From: Corbicula japonica
Lineage: Eukaryota > Mollusca > Bivalvia > Venerida > Cyrenidae
Length of the DNA stretch: 64,000 nucleotides
Direction: 5' to 3'
Assembly (NCBI GenBank): GCA_038501625.1
Contig: JAZAYU010000052.1
Location: 3,935,955 to 3,999,954 of the forward strand
This document shows, piece after piece, positions 57,320-64,000 of the stretch. The number at the start of each line of letters is the position of its first letter. Position 1 is the first letter of the stretch. The notes under the pieces are model-generated. The model did not search any database and had not been told where the DNA came from. It saw only the letters and a list, made by a program, of their open reading frames with translations. Both the position numbers and the translations under genes were made by a program.

Positions 57320-60300
57320 TGGTTAACATTAAGTCGTCCTATATTTCCGCCATTTAATGATCAGTTGTCATGTTTTACCGTTCCACTCGCAATAACGAGA
57401 TCTTAAAGGGAGATGTGCAGGGCCGAGCAGGTGTACTCGGCAAAATCGTAAACAGATCAATCTATGTAATACTTACGTGTACTTTTCACTAAACTCTACA
57501 TTTCAAACCCTACAGGAGGAAGTTTTCTGTTAATTTTACCATTTCACCGGACCTGAAAACAATCCGCTGAAGAAATCCCTATACAAAAATACATTCTATA
57601 TTTATCGATCATTCTATATTTAGCTCATCGCTGAGCTTACTATTCGTGGTGGCCCTAGTCTCAATCATTCAGACGCTCTGATTTCGCAAAGGCGATCAGT
57701 ACGTCTGATGACAGTGTTCGTTAAAAAACCAGACACTCCAAAACGAGGCGTGTAATTAGGACATTAGTATGGAACGCCGTTGTTGTCTTGTGAAAACTGT
57801 TTTTTAGACCGTCGCCCTGCCAGCTAGAAATCAAAAAGACATATCATACGGCGACACGCATTTTTTAACTGTATTATTGCGCCCACAGGCGTGTTCAAGT
57901 AAGCTGAGTTCTGCGGTTACCAAGAGATCTGCTAAAAAAGTTTATACAGATATTGCAAGCACAATAGCTACCTTATGCAACCTTAGAAATATTTTAGAAA
58001 GAAATCATTTCAATAAGAAAATCATATTTTTCTCTAAATTTGGACCTTTTTGGATCAAAATTTCGTCTGTAGTGAAAAACTTTGCCCTACAACCATTTTT
58101 TTTTTAATTTCTTAAGATAACTTTAAAAATTCTTTGGCATACCCTAATGGCGATCTTAGAAACATTTAACAGTGAAATCACTAAAATTTAATTTAAAAAA
58201 GTCAATAAATTCCCAATTACGAAAAGACAAAAGTGTTTAGACAATTTAGAACAGTAAAGAAAAAATAAAGCTTGAAAATCCCTAAAATTCTATTTGCGAT
58301 CAAACACAAAAACGAAGCATTGCAAAACAAAAACAGTTCAAATGCCCACATGATCAAAATGATAATGACAATATCCAAGATTCTTTGAGAGAACTTTTAA
58401 TTATACAGAGAGAAAACAACAATTTCTTGTCATCCATTTTCGCAACCATGAAATTAACGTTCTAGACAAACTTTTACAAATACCTCTTACTGTATACATG
58501 TGTTAGACAAGGTGATCTTAGATTTTGTTGTTAGTAACTCATTATTCAGGAAGGCATTTAAATTGATGTTCAGTATTGCTTTGTTTTTGTGTTTGGCTGC
58601 AGAATTTAGGGACTTTTTAGGTCAAACTATTTTTCTTTACTGTTCTAACTTTTCTTGACGTATAAATAATAAACATACATAATAAGATTTATTTATTATT
58701 ACTGCATTTTTCCATTAGAGAGATTTTGATATTCTTCCCTTTTTATCAATAACCGTATAATGACAACTGCCATACCCTACAACGTGACAGTCTAAAACCA
58801 TTATCACGAAGAGGCAGCAACGGCCTACCATATATTTGCATTCATTTATGTAAAATGGGCTAGGCAAGTACTAAACGTCCTTTGTTTTATAAACCATTTA
58901 CCTGATTTTGTAGCTCGATATCATATTACCTAAATTTCACTTTGCTCAGAATGGGAGAAATATGGCTAAAGCACTGTAAACAAATTTCATTGGAAATCGC
59001 GATTGATTTTGGATTGGTTTACCATACAAAAGCGCCATCTGTCGGTCAGACTTTTTATATAGCGATGTCTCTAGACGTTCGTCAGAGCAGTGTGACACTG
59101 ATCAATGACAGAACGTCTAGATGATCTAGACTATGGTGGCCCAGGAATTTTGAAACAAATGGCGACGTCGATAGTCGGCAAGTTACACCGAATGCGTATT
59201 TTTGTTGAAGTGATCACGTGACAATCCCAAAAACCATCGCGGCATTACGCGGGAAATACAAAAATAGCTAACCTATGCGCGTGGAATAGGATAGGAAACA
59301 ACATTTATATATCTTTTTATAAAATATTGGTTTGATATATTTCGGGCGCAAATCAATATTTGAGCACCAAATAATGATATTCAACTGATTAATAACCCTT
59401 TTCGAAAATCTGTTCCATTCATCAATCCTGCACATCTCCCTTTAATATTGTTCTGCAGGCCTGAGGAAATTTAACTAAAGCGATGCAAATAAATAAAAAA
59501 CGTGGGGCTCGAAACCGAGTCTGGTCTCGATTTCTGAGTTCTCTTTTATTTCAAATAGGTACAGATCACTATGATAGGCATACATATTTGCGAGGGTTGA
59601 AATTCTGGTTCCAGTCATGTATGAATTGTTTGGCCAGATTAGAAGACTGTACAGATCCGAGCCTCCGTAATTGCGATTATATGCAGAATATGGATTTGTT
59701 CTATTGTTAAACGTTACGTCGTCCTAAATCTCCGCCTTTTTATGGACAATTTTTATGTTTTATATACCATTTTAATCGCAAGAACGAGGTCTTACATTTT
59801 TTCTGCATGCTGGAAGAGATCGCAACAAAGGAATCCAGGTTAAAGCGAAAGCAGGAGGGTTTTTATCCGAGGTTGGTCTCGGTTTCTGATATATTTTTTC
59901 TTTAAAATAGGGACATATCGTAAAGATAAACATACATATTTTCGAAGGTTTAAATTCCGGTTCCAACCATGTATGGATTGTTTGGCTAGCTTAGAAGACT
60001 GTCCAGATCCGAGCCTCCGTAATTGCGATTATATGCAGAATATGGCATTTTTTCTATGGGTAAACATTACGTCGTCATAAATCTCCGCCATTTTTTGGAC
60101 AGTTGTCATGTTTTATATACCATTTTACTCGCAATAAAGAAATCTGAAAATTATTCTACAGGACTGAAGAGACCGCACTAATTCAAACCAGGTTAAAGCG
60201 AAAGAAGTAGGGCTCGAATCCGAGGCTGGTCTAGGTTTCTGATATTTATTAAATGGAAAGAGTGACATATCGTAACGGTAAACATACATGTTTGTGAGGG

Positions 60301-61545
60301 TTTAAATTCTGGTTCCAACCATATTTAGATTGTTTTGCCAGCTTAGAAGACTGTACAGATCCGTGCCTCCGTAATTGCGATTATGTGCAGAATATGGATT
60401 TGTTCTATTGTTAAACGTTACGTCGTCCTATATCTCCGCCATTTTATGAACAGTTTTTATGTTTTATATACCATTTTAATCGCAAGAACGAGGTCTTAAA
60501 ATTTTTCTGCATGCTGGAAGAGATCGCACCAAAGCAATCCAGGTTAAAGCGAAAGCAGGAGGGCTTTAATCCGAGGTTTGTCTCGGTTTCTGATATATTC
60601 TTTCTTGAAAATAGGGACATATCGTAAAGATAAACATACATATTTTCGAAAGTTTAAATTCCGGTTCCAACCATGTATGGATTGTTTGGCTAGCTTAGAA
60701 GACTGTCCAGATCTGAGCCTCCGTCATTGAGATTATATGTAGAATATGGCATTTTTTCTATGGGTAAACATTACGTCGTCATAAATCTCCGCCATTTTTT
60801 GAACAGTTGTCATGTTTTATATACCATTTTACTCGCAATAAAGAAATCTGAAAATTATTCTACAGGACTGAAGAGACCGCACTAATTCAAACCAGGTTAA
60901 AGCGAAAGAAGTAGGGCTCGAATCCGAGGCTGGTCTAGGTTTCTGATATTTATTTAATGGAAAGAGTGACATATCTTAACGGTAAACATATATGTTTGTG
61001 AGGGTTTAAATTCTGGTTCCAACCATATATAGATTGTTTGGCCAGCTAAGAAGACTGTACAGATCCTTGCCTCCGTAATTGCGATTATGTGCAGAATATG
61101 GATTTGTTCTATTGTTAAACGTTACGTCGTCCTAAATCTCTGTCATTTTAAGAACAGTTTTTATGTTTTATATACCATTTTAATCGCAAGAACAAGGTCT
61201 TAAAATTTTTCTGCATGCTGGAAGAGATCGCACCAAAGCATTCCAGGTTAAAGCGAAAGAAGGAGGGTTTTAATCCGAGGTTTGTCTCGGTTTCTGGTAT
61301 CTTTTTTCCTTAAAATTTGAACATATCGTAAAGGTAAACATACATATTTTCGAAGGTTTAAATTCCGGTTCCAACCATGTATGGATTGTTTGGCCAGCTT
61401 TGAAGACTGTACAGATCCGAGCCTCCGTAATTGCGAGTATATGCAGAATATGGCATTCTTTGTATAAGTAAACATTACGTCGTCCTAAATCTCCGCCTGT
61501 TGATGAACAGTTTTCATGTTTTATATACCATTTTGACTGGGTCAA
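57320..61545 (+). repeat. ~352-bp tandem array with a 704-bp dimeric period, interrupted once
   Basis: The anchor aggttaaagcgaaag falls at 59837, 60190, 60541, 60894 and 61245: steps 353, 351, 353, 351, and exactly 704 between every second one. Odd and even monomers differ (caggagggttttaatccgag versus gtagggctcgaatccgaggc). Shared landmarks: agactgtacagatccgagcc, cctccgtaattgcgattat, acgtcgtcctaaatctccgc. The first unit begins at about 57320 and is split by the 57407-59441 insertion. Short minus-strand frames through the array are not genes. Confidence 0.92.
57407..59441. mobile_element. 2035-bp insertion flanked by TTAA (piggyBac-like, non-autonomous)
   Basis: Inverted ends agggagatgtgcagg and cctgcacatctccct lie between TTAA at 57403-57406 and TTAA at 59442-59445. 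Removing the insert and one TTAA gives gatcttaatattgttctgca, which aligns with the intact units' ggtcttaaaatttttctgca, so the empty site is visible in the neighbouring repeats. TTAA duplication is the hallmark of piggyBac elements. No transposase recognised; frames of 60-76 codons inside (57877-58107, 58942-59124) are unassigned. The agacgttcgtcagagc and cagaacgtctaga words near 59073-59120 are a local inverted pair. Confidence 0.72.
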
Positions 61546-62599
61546 ATGTATTCCAGATTTTGAGAAATTTTTTAATGAAAATATACTTAGTTGTTTCAAA
61601 TAAAAGAATATTTGTTTTCGTTCCAATTCTAAGATGTCAGAGATTCTTACACCCTGTTTCTCTACGATACGAACTGGTGTAGTGAAATCCCCTCTGGCAC
61701 GCAAGAATGCTACAATCATAGCTTATATTTGTTTGGCTGGCTTTGCTCGCCAACTTTAACACCTTAGTTTAAACTTATTTTTTTTACATCGATTGTGAAA
61801 CAAGTTATTCCAACTTATATTAATCACCTTATATATTAACAAACATTACATTTCTGTCAGAAATCTATAATTAGCTAATATTTTTTTTACTGGCCGCTGC
61901 GCACGTCATGAGAATTTTCGTCTGATTTTCAAAATTAGTATATCAGTGGAAGGCTCATTGGCTAAACCTTTGATTGAGTTATAATTTAATATATCTATTG
62001 ACACCAGGGGTGTTAATAGTCTTACCACATTTCAGAACTTTTGCATACGATTTGTATTGAGCGATACGTACAAGCTTGTATTTACTCGCAAAATAAATCT
62101 ATAAAATATCACAGCAATTGCTCCATGAAGTACTGAAACCAAAACTGTTATACTTCAAGCCCAGCCAATTCCACGTAATATCCCCATATAGTGAGGACAC
62201 TCAGATGTTACATCTCTCGGTATCGATATGTGCCGTTGCTTTGTGGTTTTTCACAATTTGACATTCGTATTAGATTTGTGAAGATAATGCAGGAAGTACA
62301 GAAGATGGCCCATTTCAGAAGCATACCTGGATCTTTTATGTGCCCGGTAAAAATGGTGTCAAGTCACTAATATTATTCCATTCTATCAAAATATGCGAAA
62401 ATACACCGTCAAAATCGTATTCTAAAAAATATATTTCTAAGTATATAACTGAATTATATACTTAGAAATATATTTTTTTTTAGAATACGATTTTGACGGT
62501 GTATTTTTGTATTTACTTATTTTAAAACATTTAGTGTACATATTTGTGACAATTCTCAATGAACAGAGTATCGTGTATACTATATGAAAAAAGAATTGT
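61546..62599. other. Spacer between satellite arrays, with one palindrome
   Basis: AT-rich. Contains the palindrome at 62398-62508 and, near 62325, the words ggatcttttatgtgcccggt shared with the SINE-like stretch near 53130. No gene seen. Confidence 0.55.
62398..62508. repeat. ~110-bp near-perfect palindrome
   Basis: Arms of about 50 bp: aaaatacaccgtcaaaatcg and ttctaagtatataa at the left, with ttatatacttagaa and cgattttgacggtgtatttt at the right; loop ctgaa. The poly-A/T part differs in length between arms. Confidence 0.88.
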
Positions 62600-64000
62600 T
62601 AGCCCGCCGAGATCACACTGCTAGCAAATGCATCATAACGTTTTAGTGTTAAAATAATTAAGTATGGAATTTAGACCGCTAGACTGCTAGCACGCTGAAT
62701 TTGTACTTCTAGCCCGCTACACTGTTAGCCCGCCAACTTCACACTGCTAGGAAATGTTTCATAACGTTTTCATGTTTATTCAATGAAGTGTTAAAGTTTA
62801 GCCCGCTGGCCCGCCAACCAGCTCAGTTCACACTGCTAGCCTCTACACTGTTAGCCCGCCCACTTCACACTGCTAGGAAATGTTTCATAACGTTTTCATG
62901 TTGATTCGATGAAGTGTTAACGTTTAGCCCTCTGGCCCGCCAACCCGCCCAGTTCACACCGCTAGCCCGCTACACTGTTAGCCCGCCCACTTCACACTGC
63001 TAGGTAATGTTTCATAACGTTTTCATGTTGATTCAATGGTGTTAGTTTAGCCCGCTGGCCCGCCAGCCCGCCCAGTTCACACCGCTAGCCCGCTACACTG
63101 TTAGCCCTCCCACTTCACACTGCTAGGAAATGTTTCATAACGTTTTTATGTTGATTCAATGAAGTGTAACAGTTTAGCCCTCTGGCCCCCAGCCCGCCCA
63201 ATTCAAACTGCTAGCCCGCTACACTGTCAGTCCGCACACTTCACACTGCTAGGAATGTTTCATAACGTTTTCATGTTGATTCAATGAAGGTTTTAAGTTT
63301 AGCCCGCTGGCCAGCCAGCCCGCCCAGTTCACACCGCTAGCCCGCTACACTGTTAGCCCGCCCACTTCACACTGCTAGGAAATGTTTCATAACGTTTTCA
63401 TGTTGATTCAGTGAAGTGTTAGAGTTTAGCCCGCTGGCCCACCCAGTTCACACTGCTAGCCCGCAACACTGTTAGCCCGCCCACTTCACACTGCTAGCAA
63501 ATGTTTCATAACGTTTTCATGTTGATTCAATGAATTGTTAAAGTTTAGCCCGCTGGCCCGCTAGCCCGCCCAGTTCATACCGCTAGCCCGCTACACTGTT
63601 AGCCCGCCCACTTCACACTGCTAGGTAATGTTTCATAACGTTTTCATGTTGATTCAATGAAGTGTTACAGTATAGCCCGCTGGCCCGCCAGCCCGCCCAG
63701 TTCACACCGCTAGCCCGCTACACTGTTAGCCAGCCCACTTCACACTGCTAGGAAATGTTTCATAACGTTTTCATGTTGATTCAATGAAGTGTTAAAGTTT
63801 AGCCCGCTGGCCCGCCAGCCCGCCCAGTTCACACCGCTAGCCCGCTACACTGTTAGCCCGCCCAGTTCACACCTCTAGCCCGCTACACTGTTAGCCCGCC
63901 CACTTCACACTGTTAGCCCGCTAGCCTGCTAACCCGCTCAGTTCACACTGTAAGCCCGCTAGACTGCTAGCCCGCTCAGTTCACACTGTTAGCCCGCTAG
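62600..64000 (-). repeat. 127-bp satellite, inverted and diverged array, continues past the window
   Basis: Same unit as 48168-51470 in reverse complement: gcccgctggcccgccagccc, ttcacactgctaggaaatg, tttcataacgttttcatg. Spacing of the cataacgttttcatg anchor varies from about 120 to 132, so it is less homogeneous than the first array. From about 63850 it changes to gctagcctgctaacccgctc and gctagactgctagcccgctc blocks, the reverse complement of the extended blocks at 48220-48300. Confidence 0.92.

Noticed and set aside
61270..61719. 149-codon minus-strand frame
   Set aside because: It runs through one monomer of the 352-bp satellite; related monomers break the frame, and no motif is recognisable.

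Overview
This looks like eukaryotic, metazoan DNA, most likely a bivalve mollusc. The signs are AT-rich sequence, one gene with small exons and large introns, very dense non-autonomous DNA transposons, palindromic MITEs and satellite arrays, and frequent acatgtat-type words. The species call is inference; the metazoan WD-repeat gene is the firm evidence.

Only one gene can be supported: a WDR86-like WD40-repeat gene on the + strand, with coding exons between 15384 and 38122. Exon 1 (15384-16139) encodes an N-terminus starting MGCCGSK, a likely myristoylation/palmitoylation site, and about five and a half WD repeats. Exon 2 (21526-21661) follows. Next come two homologous exons of exactly equal length, 104 bp each (35218-35321 and 35937-36040). 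Then come exon 5 (37194-37281) and a charged C-terminal exon (38010-38122). Phases show that the two 104-bp exons cannot be joined in frame. Each can only be used instead of the other between exon 2 and exon 5, giving a 398-residue, eight-repeat protein either way. This is the most interesting biology in the window: a candidate mutually exclusive exon pair that swaps part of blades 7 and 8.

The left of the window has a large near-identical duplication. Positions 1-10423 match 17603-28020, with roughly 20 substitutions and a few small indels seen by eye. The left copy ends exactly at a 500-N gap (10424-10923), so an unmerged haplotype contig is the likeliest cause. It places an extra copy of exon 2 (3923-4058) upstream of exon 1.

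The introns and the 3' flank (38.1-48.2 kb) hold transposon fossils. These include at least thirteen copies of a 100-140 bp palindromic MITE, hAT-like elements with 8-bp target duplications (31261-32096 and 38558-39409), a TA-flanked MITE, long foldbacks, and a nested insertion with a 5-bp target duplication (13945-14357).

The right quarter (48.2-64 kb) is a satellite landscape. It has a 127-bp array with higher-order structure (48168-51470), GGCCTAGC-rich variable repeats (53965-55015), a 65-bp array in which each unit carries a hairpin (56190-57315), and a 352-bp array organised as 704-bp dimers (57320-61545). That last array is split by a 2-kb insert flanked by TTAA. The 127-bp satellite then reappears in the opposite orientation (62600 to the window end), mirror-wise. 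I found no RNA genes, no intact transposase or reverse transcriptase, and no CRISPR.
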